A stretch of DNA of 64,000 nucleotides from Oceanospirillaceae bacterium (lineage in GTDB: Bacteria; Pseudomonadota; Gammaproteobacteria; Pseudomonadales; Oceanobacteraceae), in NCBI GenBank assembly GCA_002724925.1, contig PBQA01000033.1:1-64000 (forward strand). Direction: 5' to 3'. This document shows, one piece after another, positions 8,416 to 17,924 of this stretch. The notes beneath the pieces are model-generated. The model was given only the letters and a program-made list of their open reading frames with translations, made no database searches and was not told the DNA's origin. Position 1 is the first letter of the stretch; each line of letters begins with the position of its first letter. Both the position numbers and the translations under genes were made by a program.

Positions 8416-9717
8416 ATGCCACGCGGTAAGTATGACGTCATTATTTTTGGTGCCACTTCGTTTGTCGGCGGGATTCTGACCCGCTACATCGCGGCACAGT
8501 ACGGCTGGAACAAGGATCTGAAATGGGCAATTGCCGGCCGTTCTGAGCGCAAGCTTCAGCAGGTTCGCGGCACGTTGGCGCCGATTCTTGGTGAAGACGC
8601 TGGAGATGTTGAATACATTATCGCCGACGCTGCCGACGAAGCCAGCCTCGCCGAACTGTGCGACTCAACCCGCGTGATTGTGTCTACTGTGGGCCCTTAC
8701 GCTCTGTATGGTGAGCCTCTGGTGAAAGCCTGTGTCGACGCTGGTATCGATTACTGCGATCTGACCGGTGAGCCACAGTGGATTAAACGCATGCTGGATA
8801 AGTACGAATCAAAGGCGATCGATACCGGCGCCCGTATTGTTCATTGCTGTGGGTTTGACTCTATCCCATCTGATCTCGGCGTTCGTCACCTGCAAGAGCT
8901 GGCTAAAGAAAAAGTCGGCCACACCGTCAGTAAAGTTGAGATGCGCGTCAAAGCAGCGAAAGGTGGTATGTCGGGCGGAACAACCGCAAGCATGATCCAG
9001 CTGACGAAAGAGGTGATGGCCAATCCTGCGATTAAGAAAGAATTGGCAAACCCCTATTCGCTGTGCCCCCCTGATCACGGTTTTCGCGTCAGACAACCTG
9101 ATATCAAGCGCGCCTTTTTCGACCGTGCTTCGAACGCCTGGGGTATGCCGTTCATCATGGCGGCCATCAACACGCGCGTAGTTCACCGCACGAACGCACT
9201 GCTTGAAAATGAGTATGGCGATCGCTTCGAGTACAACGAAGCCATGCTCACCGGCAAAGGTTCAAAAGGTCGCCGCATGGCTAAAGGGATGACCTTAGGG
9301 CTTGGCGCTTTTACGGTTGGTGCAGCCTTGAAACCAACCCGCGCATTGCTGGAGAAATTTGTCCTGCCGAAGCCGGGTCAGGGGCCATCGCCGAAAGAGC
9401 AGGAAGAAGGTTACTTTGATATCCGCTTCTACGGCTACGACAAAGACTACAAGCACGGTAAAGAGCCCGTGATCGCCACCAAAGTCACCGGCGACAAAGA
9501 TCCGGGCTACGGCTTTACAGGCAAGATGCTGGGCGAAGCCGCCGTCTGCCTCGCTCTCGATTACCACAACCGTGGCAAGAAACGCTGGGGCAAAGGCGGC
9601 TTCTGGACGCCGGGTGCCTTGTTCAACGAGGTGTTTATGGAGCGCCTGCAGAAGAACGCCAATATGACGTTTGAAGACATCACGCCGGCTGAGAAGCCCG
9701 AAGAGGAAGCGGCGTAA
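8416..9717 (+). CDS. Saccharopine dehydrogenase-like NAD(P)-binding protein
   Basis: About 433 residues. The N-terminal Rossmann fold YDVIIFGATSFVGGILTRYIA, then AIAGRSERKLQQV and VISTVGPYALYGEPLVKAC, define the saccharopine-dehydrogenase-like superfamily that includes mycobacterial trans-acting enoyl reductases and human SCCPDH. HCCGFDSIPSDLG is another conserved segment. The substrate cannot be read from sequence; members have been linked to lipid metabolism, and true lysine-pathway activity is unlikely. AAGGAG lies six bases before this ATG, so the upstream in-frame TTG is rejected. It is divergent from arsR and probably unrelated to arsenic. Confidence 0.8.
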   Translation: MPRGKYDVIIFGATSFVGGILTRYIAAQYGWNKDLKWAIAGRSERKLQQVRGTLAPILGEDAGDVEYIIADAADEASLAELCDSTRVIVSTVGPYALYGEPLVKACVDAGIDYCDLTGEPQWIKRMLDKYESKAIDTGARIVHCCGFDSIPSDLGVRHLQELAKEKVGHTVSKVEMRVKAAKGGMSGGTTASMIQLTKEVMANPAIKKELANPYSLCPPDHGFRVRQPDIKRAFFDRASNAWGMPFIMAAINTRVVHRTNALLENEYGDRFEYNEAMLTGKGSKGRRMAKGMTLGLGAFTVGAALKPTRALLEKFVLPKPGQGPSPKEQEEGYFDIRFYGYDKDYKHGKEPVIATKVTGDKDPGYGFTGKMLGEAAVCLALDYHNRGKKRWGKGGFWTPGALFNEVFMERLQKNANMTFEDITPAEKPEEEAA

Positions 9718-9723
9718 ACTTCG

Positions 9724-9966
9724 TCAATCCGATCCGGAGTCTATCTCCGGGTCGTTTGCCGCCTGCATGGCAAATAATTTGAGAGCAATGTCGTCGCGAT
9801 TACTCTGAAGTCCACGCAGAGCCTCATTTAAGACACTCTGGTCATCGTCGCCCAGTCGCTCTGTAGACTGATGATCAAGCACCATCAGAATATCCTGAAG
9901 TTGCGATTCGATTCGGCGCAGACGTTGTTCGATACGATGTTCCTCACTGTTTCTATGTTTCATCAT
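9724..9966 (-). CDS. Small hypothetical, coiled-coil
   Basis: An 80-residue charged protein. Residues 8-35 (HRIEQRLRRIESQLQDILMVL) form a likely amphipathic coiled coil and the tail is acidic (NDPEIDSGSD). There is no cysteine and no membrane segment. AAAGGT precedes two consecutive ATG codons; the first is annotated. It ends six bases from the stop of the convergent upstream gene. No family recognised. Confidence 0.6.
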   Translation of the reverse strand: MMKHRNSEEHRIEQRLRRIESQLQDILMVLDHQSTERLGDDDQSVLNEALRGLQSNRDDIALKLFAMQAANDPEIDSGSD

Positions 9967-10065
9967 TACGACCTTTCCTTGATGGGAGAATACCCAAACA
10001 GGTACAGCTTATGACTGAGAAGTGAGCAACAGGTTCAGTGCTTTCAGCCTGAAACTATCCAGAAT

Positions 10066-10090
10066 CTAGTTAGAAACTAGTTAGAAACTA
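10066..10090. repeat. 11-bp tandem repeat over a stop codon
   Basis: The unit CTAGTTAGAAA occurs twice in succession and is followed by a further CTA; part of another copy precedes it in degenerate form. The repeat straddles the TAG stop of the HEPN-like gene and gives two TAG triplets 11 bases apart in different frames. Probably a replication-slippage product. Confidence 0.7.
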
Positions 10091-10730
10091 CGGGAAAAGC
10101 CAACGTACCCCAGTCTTCATGCGGGTGCTCAAGCATGATATTCAGTACCACAGGCAACAGTGTCATAAGCAAACTTGAGCCGGTTTCTACCTGCTCACGG
10201 TTCACACGACTGTTGAAGGTCGCGCCGCCGCCTATCACCTGTTCCTGCAGCACACTGAGGCGTTCAAGCGTCAGTGCCAGTAACTCAGGGACCTTCTTTC
10301 GGCTAAGGCAGTTCAATGCTTCGACTGACGAGCGTTCAAAACGCTCTTTCCAGTCGCTTTCTGTCGCTGGATTCACCGCAGCCTGACGCTGAGCCTCCCA
10401 GAAGGGGCCATACACAAACTGGTTTTTGAGTAGTGCTTTCACTGAGCCCGAGTACTGATGCCAAAGCATTTCGTAAATGGCCTGCTCTTCATCAAGCGAC
10501 ACCAGTTGCTCGATCAGCTTCAGGAAACTACTGTTGCCTGGCTGACTTTCGTCGGTCAGGCAACAGGCACTGAGGGAAATCCACGCAGTGATGAATTGCA
10601 GATCTGCATTGCCCTGCTGATCCTGGGCTGCACGCCACCAACTGATTGCGCGGTGAAGGCGTGTCGAGTGCTCTTCATTGAACAGATCACGCTGTTCACG
10701 CAGTCGCTCGTGCAATTCATCAGGTGACAT
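10077..10730 (-). CDS. HEPN-like domain protein
   Basis: About 217 residues, soluble and mostly helical. HRAISWWRAAQDQ followed by LQFITAWISLSACC looks like the paired helices of the large HEPN family of the Apea-like type, and the C-terminal VNREQVETGSSLLMTLLPVV and WGTLAFPVV repeat a pattern I associate with those proteins. The classical HEPN ribonuclease motif R-x4-6-H is not evident, so nuclease activity is not claimed. The neighbouring genes offer no obvious nucleotidyltransferase partner. Medium confidence for the gene, low for the domain. Confidence 0.6.
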   Translation of the reverse strand: MSPDELHERLREQRDLFNEEHSTRLHRAISWWRAAQDQQGNADLQFITAWISLSACCLTDESQPGNSSFLKLIEQLVSLDEEQAIYEMLWHQYSGSVKALLKNQFVYGPFWEAQRQAAVNPATESDWKERFERSSVEALNCLSRKKVPELLALTLERLSVLQEQVIGGGATFNSRVNREQVETGSSLLMTLLPVVLNIMLEHPHEDWGTLAFPVVSN

Positions 10731-10768
10731 AAAGCTTCCTTAAGCGTTTCGATGACTATGGATATCAG

Positions 10769-11125
10769 TTAATGACAGCAGTCTGAGTGATCATCAAAGT
10801 CGATGGCCAGATACAGTTTCGCCTCAGGAAACGCGGTTGGATATGCAACGTAGTAATGCGTTTCTTCGTCGACTGGCCACCAGCAGGAAGCAGCGCGTGG
10901 GACTTCGTTCAAGTCTACGCGCTCAACGCTGTAGGCCAGGTTGTATTGCTCGGCTTCCGGAAAATCTTCGAGGAATTCTTTCGGCAAACCTTCAATGGCC
11001 GTATCGAGTTTGTTTTCTTCATTTAATCCCTGAAGCTTTTTCGTCCACTCAGGATTCTGGCTGCACTCAACCAGAAACTCAGCGAGATAACGGCTGTGGT
11101 GCTTTTTTAAAATACGCGGTTTCAT
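10769..11125 (-). CDS. Conserved hypothetical protein
   Basis: A 118-residue acidic soluble protein of unknown family. Notable are the basic N-terminus MKPRILKKHHSRYLAEFL, the pair CWWPVDEETHYYVAYP and the C-terminal LAIDFDDHSDCCH, whose clustered acids, His and Cys could bind a metal; that is speculation. It sits between the HEPN-like gene and an SDR on the same strand, with short gaps that allow one transcript. Confidence 0.6.
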   Translation of the reverse strand: MKPRILKKHHSRYLAEFLVECSQNPEWTKKLQGLNEENKLDTAIEGLPKEFLEDFPEAEQYNLAYSVERVDLNEVPRAASCWWPVDEETHYYVAYPTAFPEAKLYLAIDFDDHSDCCH

Positions 11126-11157
11126 AGTGAATCCTTATGTGAATCCTTGAACGTGAC

Positions 11158-11829
11158 TTACCAAGGTAACGGCTGGCCATTAGAGTGCCAGAAGCTACCT
11201 GTAGTTTCGAGTGTGAGATCATCGATGCGGGCTGCGATGCCTTCTGCCGCCTGCTCTGGGGAAATGTCTCCATTAAATCCAACCATACGCGTCTGTACGA
11301 AGCCCGGATGAATCTGAGCGACCATAACGCCGTGCTCTTTCAGGTCATTCGCCAGGCTTTTGCCGATGGCATTGACCGCCGCCTTTGAAGCTCGGTAGCC
11401 GTAATAAGCCCCCGAGGTGTTGTCTTCAATCGAACCCATACGGCTGGTGATATTCGCAATCTTAGTACCCTCAGCCATTAATGGCAGAAGCTCACGGGTC
11501 ACCATTAATGGAGCAATGGCATTCACTTCGAACTGTGCGCGAATGCGATCGCTGTCGAGGTCGTGCAGAGTCTCGTTAGTGAATAATCCTGCGTTGTTGA
11601 TCAGTACGTCGATGGGATCATCGAGAATCCGGTCCAGCACCATGGCAATGCCCGGCAGTTGTTCTTCATTCGTAATATCGATGTCTGACAGCACCTGATC
11701 GGCGATCTCTTCGATCTCGTCGTTGGTTTCACGACAGACCGCTGTAACCGAGTCACCGCGCGCTTCATAAAGCTTCGCCAATGCCAGTCCGATTCCCCGG
11801 TTTGCCCCAGTAATTACGATGTTTGCCAT
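11158..11829 (-). CDS. Short-chain dehydrogenase/reductase
   Basis: A classical SDR of about 223 residues. It has the NAD(P)-binding TGANRGIGLALA, the structural NNAGLF, a serine in ANITSRMGS, and the catalytic YRASKAAVNAIGK (Tyr-x3-Lys). Its substrate cannot be predicted. The ATG used is preceded by GGAAGG at good spacing; an in-frame GTG five codons further up lies within that ribosome-binding site and is rejected. Confidence 0.85.
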   Translation of the reverse strand: MANIVITGANRGIGLALAKLYEARGDSVTAVCRETNDEIEEIADQVLSDIDITNEEQLPGIAMVLDRILDDPIDVLINNAGLFTNETLHDLDSDRIRAQFEVNAIAPLMVTRELLPLMAEGTKIANITSRMGSIEDNTSGAYYGYRASKAAVNAIGKSLANDLKEHGVMVAQIHPGFVQTRMVGFNGDISPEQAAEGIAARIDDLTLETTGSFWHSNGQPLPW

Positions 11830-11950
11830 GATCTGCCCTTCCACAATTTGATAGACGCAAGTCTAACGATTCTGGAATCGTACGTCTTCCCCACTGGTAT
11901 ATTGCAAGCGAAATACAGAAACCTGTATCCAGGTACAATTTAAAGACAAT

Positions 11951-11978
11951 AAAAAAGCCGCATCGCGCGGCTTTTTTA
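11951..11978 (-). terminator. Rho-independent terminator after the desaturase gene
   Basis: A stem of AAAAAAGCCGC and CGCGGCTTTTTT around a short loop, with T runs on both strands. It lies just downstream of the minus-strand desaturase gene. Confidence 0.85.
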
Positions 11979-11995
11979 TTCACTCAGAACCCAAT

Positions 11996-13141
11996 TCAGG
12001 CGAGCGATGCTTTGTATTCAGCCATCAGAGACTTGATACGCTGGCTCTGCTCATGCAGCTGCTCTTCAAGCTCGTGGTACTGCTGGCGAATAGCGTTCTT
12101 TTCCCACTTCTCTTTGAGCTGCTTGCGCGTCTCATCAAGTTTGCCGCTCTGGACTTCTGCCCATTCGTTCAGCATTGCGTGGTACTTCTCATACTCTTTC
12201 TCCAGCAGTTCAGTCCACTTTTCAGAGTTTTCCGCCTTCGCAAGTTTCTCCTGAGCGCGTTTGAACTGCATCTTCACCATGGCACGACGGATTTTAAAAT
12301 CCGGAACCGTGCGCAGATTGCTGGTCAGACCCACATATGAACATCCTTTGATGAACCACTTGGTTGGGTCCCAGTGGAACCACCGGATGCCGTTACGGTA
12401 GTCAGTCTGGAAGATGTGGTGGTAGTTGTGATAACCCTCACCGTGCGTCAGGAATGCAAAGAATGCATTGTCACGCGCTGTATTTTCATCCGTGTATGGC
12501 TGAGAGCCCCACTTGTGGGCAATCGAGTTAATGAAAAAGGTCACGTGGTGAGTCGTCACGATACGCAGGAAGCCAGCCAGAAGCAGCATGCCCCATACGT
12601 CACCGAAAATCAGGCCCAGTGCCAGTGGCACACCGATGTTCATCGCAAAAACGATAGGAACATAGTATTTGTACTGCCACATAACGATTGGATCTTTCAT
12701 CAGATTCTTCACGTTAGCGAAATCAACGCGACCGCTTGGGTATTCGCGAATCATCCAGCCCATGTGAGAGAACCACAGACCACGTTTAGCAGAGTATGGG
12801 TCTTTATCTACATCATCACAGTGGCGATGGTGTACACGGTGGCCAGAACACCAGTCAAGGATGGTGTTCTCCAGCGCTGCCGCACCCCACAGCGCGTACC
12901 AGACGCGTAGAATCGGGTGAGCATCGTAAGCATTGTGAGACCACAGACGGTGGTAGCCGCCAGTAATCGCCATGCCGGTAATCCAGGTTAATGCCAGATA
13001 GGCAACCCAGGTTGAAGTTTCGTAGCCATATGTCATGCCATACCAAGGTACGAGTGTGACGGCAACGCCTGTCGTCACGATGAACATGATGGTCGCCGTC
13101 CAGTTTAAGGGGGCTTTTTCTTTTTGTACTGATTTTCTCAT
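11996..13141 (-). CDS. Membrane fatty-acid desaturase (delta-9 type)
   Basis: Introduces a cis double bond into acyl chains in the membrane using O2 and a di-iron centre. The three histidine boxes are present: GGYHRLWSH, GHRVHHRH and GEGYHNYHH, the arrangement of acyl-CoA/acyl-lipid delta-9 desaturases. Membrane helices fall near residues 15-60 and 150-195. After the desaturase core the last 90 residues form a long charged helix (KWTELLEKEYEKYHAMLNEW) likely to be coiled coil. A TTG two codons upstream is an alternative start; the ATG is used. It is monocistronic, with its own terminator. Confidence 0.9.
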   Translation of the reverse strand: MRKSVQKEKAPLNWTATIMFIVTTGVAVTLVPWYGMTYGYETSTWVAYLALTWITGMAITGGYHRLWSHNAYDAHPILRVWYALWGAAALENTILDWCSGHRVHHRHCDDVDKDPYSAKRGLWFSHMGWMIREYPSGRVDFANVKNLMKDPIVMWQYKYYVPIVFAMNIGVPLALGLIFGDVWGMLLLAGFLRIVTTHHVTFFINSIAHKWGSQPYTDENTARDNAFFAFLTHGEGYHNYHHIFQTDYRNGIRWFHWDPTKWFIKGCSYVGLTSNLRTVPDFKIRRAMVKMQFKRAQEKLAKAENSEKWTELLEKEYEKYHAMLNEWAEVQSGKLDETRKQLKEKWEKNAIRQQYHELEEQLHEQSQRIKSLMAEYKASLA

Positions 13142-13176
13142 AGACAACTCAGTTGGTTTACGTCAGTTACTCTACG

Positions 13177-13202
13177 CAGTGTAGCGATGGAGCATTACAC
13201 TG
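13177..13202. promoter_or_regulatory. Inverted repeat upstream of desaturase gene
   Basis: CAGTGTA and TACACTG are perfect 7-base arms separated by 12 bases, 36 bases upstream of the desaturase start. It could be an operator for a fatty-acid-responsive regulator; it does not match any site I know. Confidence 0.3.
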
Positions 13203-13367
13203 TTGCGACATGATACCGGAATTAGTCAGTTATGGATGGCCTGAATGTGGTGTTAAGTCATTGTTTAATGTAAATATGGCGTCAGATTGGCCCACTTCAA
13301 ATAACTCTTTCCATTTAATCAATAGTCCAAGGCCTGAATGCACAACAAGAGTGCCATTTGCGGACAT

Positions 13368-13397
13368 AAAAAACCGCGCCGAAGCGCGGTTCTTTTT
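13368..13397 (-). terminator. Rho-independent terminator of the nqr operon
   Basis: AACCGCGC and GCGCGGTT form an 8-base stem around CGAA, flanked by A and T runs. It lies directly downstream of nqrF on the minus strand. Confidence 0.85.
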
Positions 13398-13411
13398 ACG
13401 GCTACTGCTAA

Positions 13412-14635
13412 TCAGCCACCGAAGTCATCAAGCATGATGTTCTCGGGTTCTACACCCATGTTTTCCAGCATGCTGATCACCGACTGGTTCATGATTGGCG
13501 GCCCACACATGTAGAACTCGCAATCTTCTGGTGCCGGGTGATCCTTCAGGTACTCTTCATACAGTACGTTATGGATGAAGCCGGTCAGACCTTCCCAGTT
13601 ATCTTCTGGCTGAGGGTCAGACATAGCAACGTGCCATTCGAAGTTGTCGTTCTCTTCGGCAAGCTGATCGTATTCATCCTGATAGAAGAGTTCACGCAGT
13701 GAGCGTGCACCATACCAGAAGCTGATCTTACGCTTAGAGTTCAGACGCTTCAGCTGATCGAAGATGTGTGAACGCATCGGCGCCATACCAGCACCACCGC
13801 CAACGAACACCATTTCAGCGTCAGTATCTTTCGCGAAGAATTCACCGAACGGACCGTATACCGTCACTTTGTCGCCTGGCTTCAGGTTGAAGACGTAAGA
13901 CGACATGATGCCCGGGTTAATGCCTTTGCTGCCCGGAGGCGGCGTAGCAATACGGATGTTGAACTTAACAACGCCCTTCTCTTCCGGATAGTTCGCCATC
14001 GAGTAAGCACGGATGGTGTCTTCTTTGTTGACCGCTTTCAGATCGAAGAAGCCGAAACGCTCCCAGTCACCGCGGTACTCTTCTTCGATGTCGAAGTCAG
14101 AGAAGTTAATCTCGTACGGAGGACACTCAAGCTGAACGTAACCGCCGGCACGGAAGTCAACGTTCTCCCCCTCAGGCAGTTCAAGCGTCAGCTCCTTAAT
14201 AAAGGTCGCAACGTTCGGGTTAGATACCACAGTGGTTTCCCACTTCTTAACACCGAAGACCTCTTCAGGAACTTCCACTTCCATATCCTGCTTAACCGGT
14301 GCCTGACAAGACAGACGCCAGCCTTCACGGGCTTCACCCTTGGTGAAGTGCGACGCTTCTGTAGGCAGCATTTCGCCACCACCAGATTTCACGATGCACT
14401 TACACTGCGCACAGGTACCGCCACCGCCACAGGCTGATGACAGGAAGATATTATTGGCTGCCAGTGTGTTCAGCAGCTTGCCACCGGCTTCTGTTTCAAC
14501 GGTACGCTCACCGTTCACCAGAATTTTTACCTTACCGGAGTTAACCAACTTGCTGCGAGCACCCAGGATGATGAACACCAGTGACAATACAATCACGGTG
14601 AACATCACAACGCCGAGTATGATTTCTATATCCAC
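13412..14635 (-). CDS. nqrF: Na+-translocating NADH:quinone reductase subunit F
   Basis: The NADH-oxidising subunit, 407 residues, the usual size. One N-terminal membrane helix ([18 protein letters not shown]) is followed by a 2Fe-2S ferredoxin domain with Cys69, Cys75 and Cys78 in [11 protein letters not shown] and Cys110 in RLSCQ. An FAD domain with [11 protein letters not shown] and the NADH-binding [11 protein letters not shown] come next. The start is GTG, with AAGGAG six bases before it; this matches the known NqrF N-terminus, and an upstream in-frame ATG would add 15 unrelated residues. Last gene of nqrABCDEF. Confidence 0.96.
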   Translation of the reverse strand: MDIEIILGVVMFTVIVLSLVFIILGARSKLVNSGKVKILVNGERTVETEAGGKLLNTLAANNIFLSSACGGGGTCAQCKCIVKSGGGEMLPTEASHFTKGEAREGWRLSCQAPVKQDMEVEVPEEVFGVKKWETTVVSNPNVATFIKELTLELPEGENVDFRAGGYVQLECPPYEINFSDFDIEEEYRGDWERFGFFDLKAVNKEDTIRAYSMANYPEEKGVVKFNIRIATPPPGSKGINPGIMSSYVFNLKPGDKVTVYGPFGEFFAKDTDAEMVFVGGGAGMAPMRSHIFDQLKRLNSKRKISFWYGARSLRELFYQDEYDQLAEENDNFEWHVAMSDPQPEDNWEGLTGFIHNVLYEEYLKDHPAPEDCEFYMCGPPIMNQSVISMLENMGVEPENIMLDDFGG

Positions 14636-14645
14636 AACCGACTCC

Positions 14646-15260
14646 TTACAGTGATACGCCAGAGAATGACATGAAGCCAAGAGACATCAGGCCAACCGTC
14701 ATAAAGGTAATACCCAGACCTTCAAGGCCTGCCGGTACGTCGCTGTACTTCAGCTTCTCACGGATACCTGCCAGTGCAGTAATCGCCAGTGCCCAACCGA
14801 CACCTGCGCCTACACCGTAGACCGTTGATTCACCAAAGCTGTAGTCACGCTCAACCATGAACAGAGAGGCACCGAGAATCGCACAGTTCACCGTAATCAG
14901 CGGCAGGAATACACCCAGCGCGTTGTACAGTGATGGGAAGTACTTATCGAGCACCATCTCAAGGATCTGAACCATCGCCGCGATAACGCCGATGTAGGTC
15001 AGCAGACCCAGGAAGCTGAGGTCGACCTGAGCGAACTCTTCACCGGCCCACGCCAGCGCACCTTCTTTCAGAAGGTAGGTATAGATCAGGTTGTTAACCG
15101 GTACAGTAATCGCAAGTACAACAACAACCGCGATACCGAGACCGAGAGACGTCTGAATCTTCTTCGAGATCGCGAGGAAGGTACACATCCCCAGGAAGAA
15201 GGCCAGCGCCATATTTTCAACAAAGACTGCCTTAACCAGCAGGCTGATATAGTGTTCCAT
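14646..15260 (-). CDS. nqrE: Na+-translocating NADH:quinone reductase subunit E
   Basis: An integral membrane subunit of 204 residues with six predicted helices, paralogous to NqrD. The start [20 protein letters not shown] and the segment [20 protein letters not shown] are family signatures. The conserved cysteine in NCAILG corresponds to a ligand of the intramembrane NqrD/E iron centre. Its ATG overlaps the nqrD stop (TGATG). Confidence 0.96.
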   Translation of the reverse strand: MEHYISLLVKAVFVENMALAFFLGMCTFLAISKKIQTSLGLGIAVVVVLAITVPVNNLIYTYLLKEGALAWAGEEFAQVDLSFLGLLTYIGVIAAMVQILEMVLDKYFPSLYNALGVFLPLITVNCAILGASLFMVERDYSFGESTVYGVGAGVGWALAITALAGIREKLKYSDVPAGLEGLGITFMTVGLMSLGFMSFSGVSL

Positions 15261-15922
15261 CAGTGACCTCCGCTGTGTTCAGTGTTTGGCAGGATTTTGA
15301 ATTCAGACTCTTCGATCTGGTCTTTCTTCCAGGTACGCAGTACCCAGATGAAACCACCGATGATGAAGAAGGCTGAAGGTGGCAGCAGCAGCAGACCATT
15401 AGACTGATACCAGCCACCGTCGGTAACCAGAGGCAGAATCTCGAAGCCCAGCAGCTTACCCGCACCAAAGAGTTCACGAATTACCGCAACAGTAATCAGT
15501 ACAACCGAATAACCAAGGCCGTTACCAATACCGTCGAAGAAGCTCAGAACCGGGCCATTTTTCATAGCGAAGGCTTCTGCGCGACCCATTACGATACAGT
15601 TAGTGATGATCAGACCAACGAATACCGACAGCTGCTTACTGATTTCATAAGCGAAGGCTTTCAGTACCTGGTCTACCACGATTACCAGCGAGGCAATGAT
15701 GGTCATCTGCACGATAATACGGATGTTGTTCGGAATGTGATTCCGGATCAGTGCGATACCCGTGTTAGACAGCGCAGTTACCGAAGTCAGTGCCAGACAC
15801 ATTACCAGTGTCACTTGCAGACTTGTGGTTACCGCCAGTGCTGAACAGATACCAAGGATCTGTACGGCAATCGGGTTCTTACTGAAGAGCGGTTCAGTCA
15901 GAACAGTTTTAATCTGTGACAT
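15260..15922 (-). CDS. nqrD: Na+-translocating NADH:quinone reductase subunit D
   Basis: A 220-residue membrane subunit with six predicted helices that forms the intramembrane iron site with NqrE. The motif [18 protein letters not shown] contains the conserved Cys, and [16 protein letters not shown] follows. Its start lies one base after the nqrC stop and its stop overlaps nqrE, consistent with tight translational coupling. Confidence 0.96.
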   Translation of the reverse strand: MSQIKTVLTEPLFSKNPIAVQILGICSALAVTTSLQVTLVMCLALTSVTALSNTGIALIRNHIPNNIRIIVQMTIIASLVIVVDQVLKAFAYEISKQLSVFVGLIITNCIVMGRAEAFAMKNGPVLSFFDGIGNGLGYSVVLITVAVIRELFGAGKLLGFEILPLVTDGGWYQSNGLLLLPPSAFFIIGGFIWVLRTWKKDQIEESEFKILPNTEHSGGH

Positions 15923-15923
15923 C

Positions 15924-16721
15924 TCAGGCTCCCTGTTCTTTCAGTTTGGTTAGCAGACTGCCGAAAGCACGGTCGCTTACCCAGAAACGCACGAGGCTGC
16001 TTACACCACGGCTTGTCAGAGTAGCACCAGAGAGTCCATCGACCTGATATGGGTTACCTGGCTCCGCCGGCCCCTTAACAACTTTAATGGCAACGTCGCC
16101 GCTGTCGTCGTAAACCTCTTTACCTTCCCAGATCGCTTTCCACGATGGGTTGTCGACTTCACCACCCAGACCCGGTGTTTCTGCGTGCGAGTAGAAACCC
16201 AGGCCAACGATGGTGTCCATGTCGCCTTTCAGTGCGATAAAGCCGTACAGCGTCGACCACAGACCGTAGCCGTGAATCGGAAGAATGATCTTCTCGATTT
16301 CACCGTTGTTTTCGATCATGTAGATCTCAGCGTACTTTTCCATGCGCTTAATGCTGGCTGGATCTTCATCACCAGACAAAGGCTTGGACAGTTCAGGTGT
16401 TTTAGAAGCTTTACGCTGATCGTACTTCTGCGGATCAAGACCGGCGGCCTTGATTTCAGCCAGCTCGGCTTCCGTCGCAAAACGACCTTCTTCAAGATTC
16501 ACGATACGGGTCGTGATTTTCTTGAACTGCTCTTCAACGCTAACGCCTGGCTGTAACATACCTGCAGCTGCCAGAACGTTTTTCTTTTTGTCTTCAACTT
16601 TGTTAGCAACCTGCAGTGGTTTCAGTGAAACCGCCGCACCTGCAACAATGATTGCACACACCAGACACAGCAGAACTGCAACGATGAGTGTCTTCTGGAT
16701 GCTGTCGTTATTAGCTGACAC
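15924..16721 (-). CDS. nqrC: Na+-translocating NADH:quinone reductase subunit C
   Basis: A membrane-anchored flavoprotein subunit, 265 residues. An N-terminal helix ([20 protein letters not shown]) is followed by a periplasmic domain. The ApbE flavinylation motif DGLSGAT is present, with Thr234 the expected covalent FMN site. The GTG start is chosen because GGAGGG precedes it and [12 protein letters not shown] matches the family N-terminus. It begins inside the last codons of nqrB (11-base overlap). Confidence 0.95.
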   Translation of the reverse strand: MSANNDSIQKTLIVAVLLCLVCAIIVAGAAVSLKPLQVANKVEDKKKNVLAAAGMLQPGVSVEEQFKKITTRIVNLEEGRFATEAELAEIKAAGLDPQKYDQRKASKTPELSKPLSGDEDPASIKRMEKYAEIYMIENNGEIEKIILPIHGYGLWSTLYGFIALKGDMDTIVGLGFYSHAETPGLGGEVDNPSWKAIWEGKEVYDDSGDVAIKVVKGPAEPGNPYQVDGLSGATLTSRGVSSLVRFWVSDRAFGSLLTKLKEQGA

Positions 16722-17922
16722 GTGCCACCCTCCGTTTAACGTTTGCCTGAACCACGAAATGGTCAATCAGTGGTGAGAACAGGTTAGCGAACAGAATCGC
16801 CAGCATCATGCCCTCTGGGTACGCCGGGTTAATCACACGGATCATCACTACCATCACACCGATCAGTGCACCGAAGTACCACTTACCTTTGTTGGTCATT
16901 GAGGCAGATACCGGGTCGGTTGCCATAAAGAACATACCAAACGCGAAACCACCAACAACCAGATGCCAGTACCAAGGCATCGCAAACAGTGGGTTAGTGT
17001 CAGAACCAACCGCGTTCAGCAGCAGGGTCATCGCCACCATACCGATCATGACACCGGCAACAATACGCCATGCAGCAATGTTCATTACCAGCAGCACTGC
17101 ACCACCGATCATAATGGCCAGGGTACTTACTTCGCCCATGGAGCCTGGTACGAAACCAAGGAAAGCGTCCATCCAGGTGATGCCAGATTCAACAACGTTC
17201 TGAACGCCGCCTTCAGCTGCCAGACCCAGTGCAGTTGCACCGGTGTAACCATCAGCCGCAGTCCATACTGCGTTACCTGACATCTGAGCCGGATATGCGA
17301 AGAAGAGGAAAGCACGACCAGTCAGTGCTGGGTTCAGGAAGTTTTTACCTGTACCACCGAAGATCTCTTTACCGATCACAACACCGAAGGAAATACCCAG
17401 AGCAACCTGCCAAAGCGGGATCGTTGGCGGTAAGGTCAGAGCAAAGAGCACCGAAGTTACGAAGAAGCCTTCGTTCACTTCGTGTTTGCGGATAGTCGCG
17501 AACAGAACTTCCCAGAAGCCACCGACGATAAAGGTCACAGCATAAACCGGCAGGAAGTAAGCCGCACCGAAGACCATATTATCCCAGAGGCTGGAAGCGT
17601 CATGCGCTCCACCGCCAAGCATAGCGATAAGCATTTCACGCCAGCCTTCAAGCGGCGTTCCAGCACCGGCTGCAATGGCGTCGTTCGCCTGCAGGCCAAT
17701 GTTGTACATACCGAAGAACATCGCCGGGAAGGTACATACCCAAACGGTAATCATGATGCGCTTAAGGTCGATACCATCACGCACATGAGCAGTGTTATTG
17801 GTCACGCTTGGAGGCGAATACAGACCTGTATCAATTGCCTCATAAAGCGGATACATCTTCTCAAGCTTGCCACCTTTCAAAAAGTGAGGCTCGAGGCTGT
17901 CGAGCATACTACGCAGGCCCAT
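16711..17922 (-). CDS. nqrB: Na+-translocating NADH:quinone reductase subunit B
   Basis: The large membrane subunit, 403 residues with about ten helices, implicated in Na+ translocation and quinone reduction. The flavinylation motif DGYTGAT places the covalent FMN on Thr230, and [20 protein letters not shown] is a family signature. It starts two bases after the nqrA stop and overlaps nqrC. All conserved features are intact. Confidence 0.96.
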   Translation of the reverse strand: MGLRSMLDSLEPHFLKGGKLEKMYPLYEAIDTGLYSPPSVTNNTAHVRDGIDLKRIMITVWVCTFPAMFFGMYNIGLQANDAIAAGAGTPLEGWREMLIAMLGGGAHDASSLWDNMVFGAAYFLPVYAVTFIVGGFWEVLFATIRKHEVNEGFFVTSVLFALTLPPTIPLWQVALGISFGVVIGKEIFGGTGKNFLNPALTGRAFLFFAYPAQMSGNAVWTAADGYTGATALGLAAEGGVQNVVESGITWMDAFLGFVPGSMGEVSTLAIMIGGAVLLVMNIAAWRIVAGVMIGMVAMTLLLNAVGSDTNPLFAMPWYWHLVVGGFAFGMFFMATDPVSASMTNKGKWYFGALIGVMVVMIRVINPAYPEGMMLAILFANLFSPLIDHFVVQANVKRRVARVS

Positions 17923-17924
17923 AA

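Noticed and set aside
12374-12910. Plus-strand frame of about 178 codons opposite the desaturase
   Set aside because: Antisense shadow of the desaturase gene, whose three histidine boxes are unmistakable.
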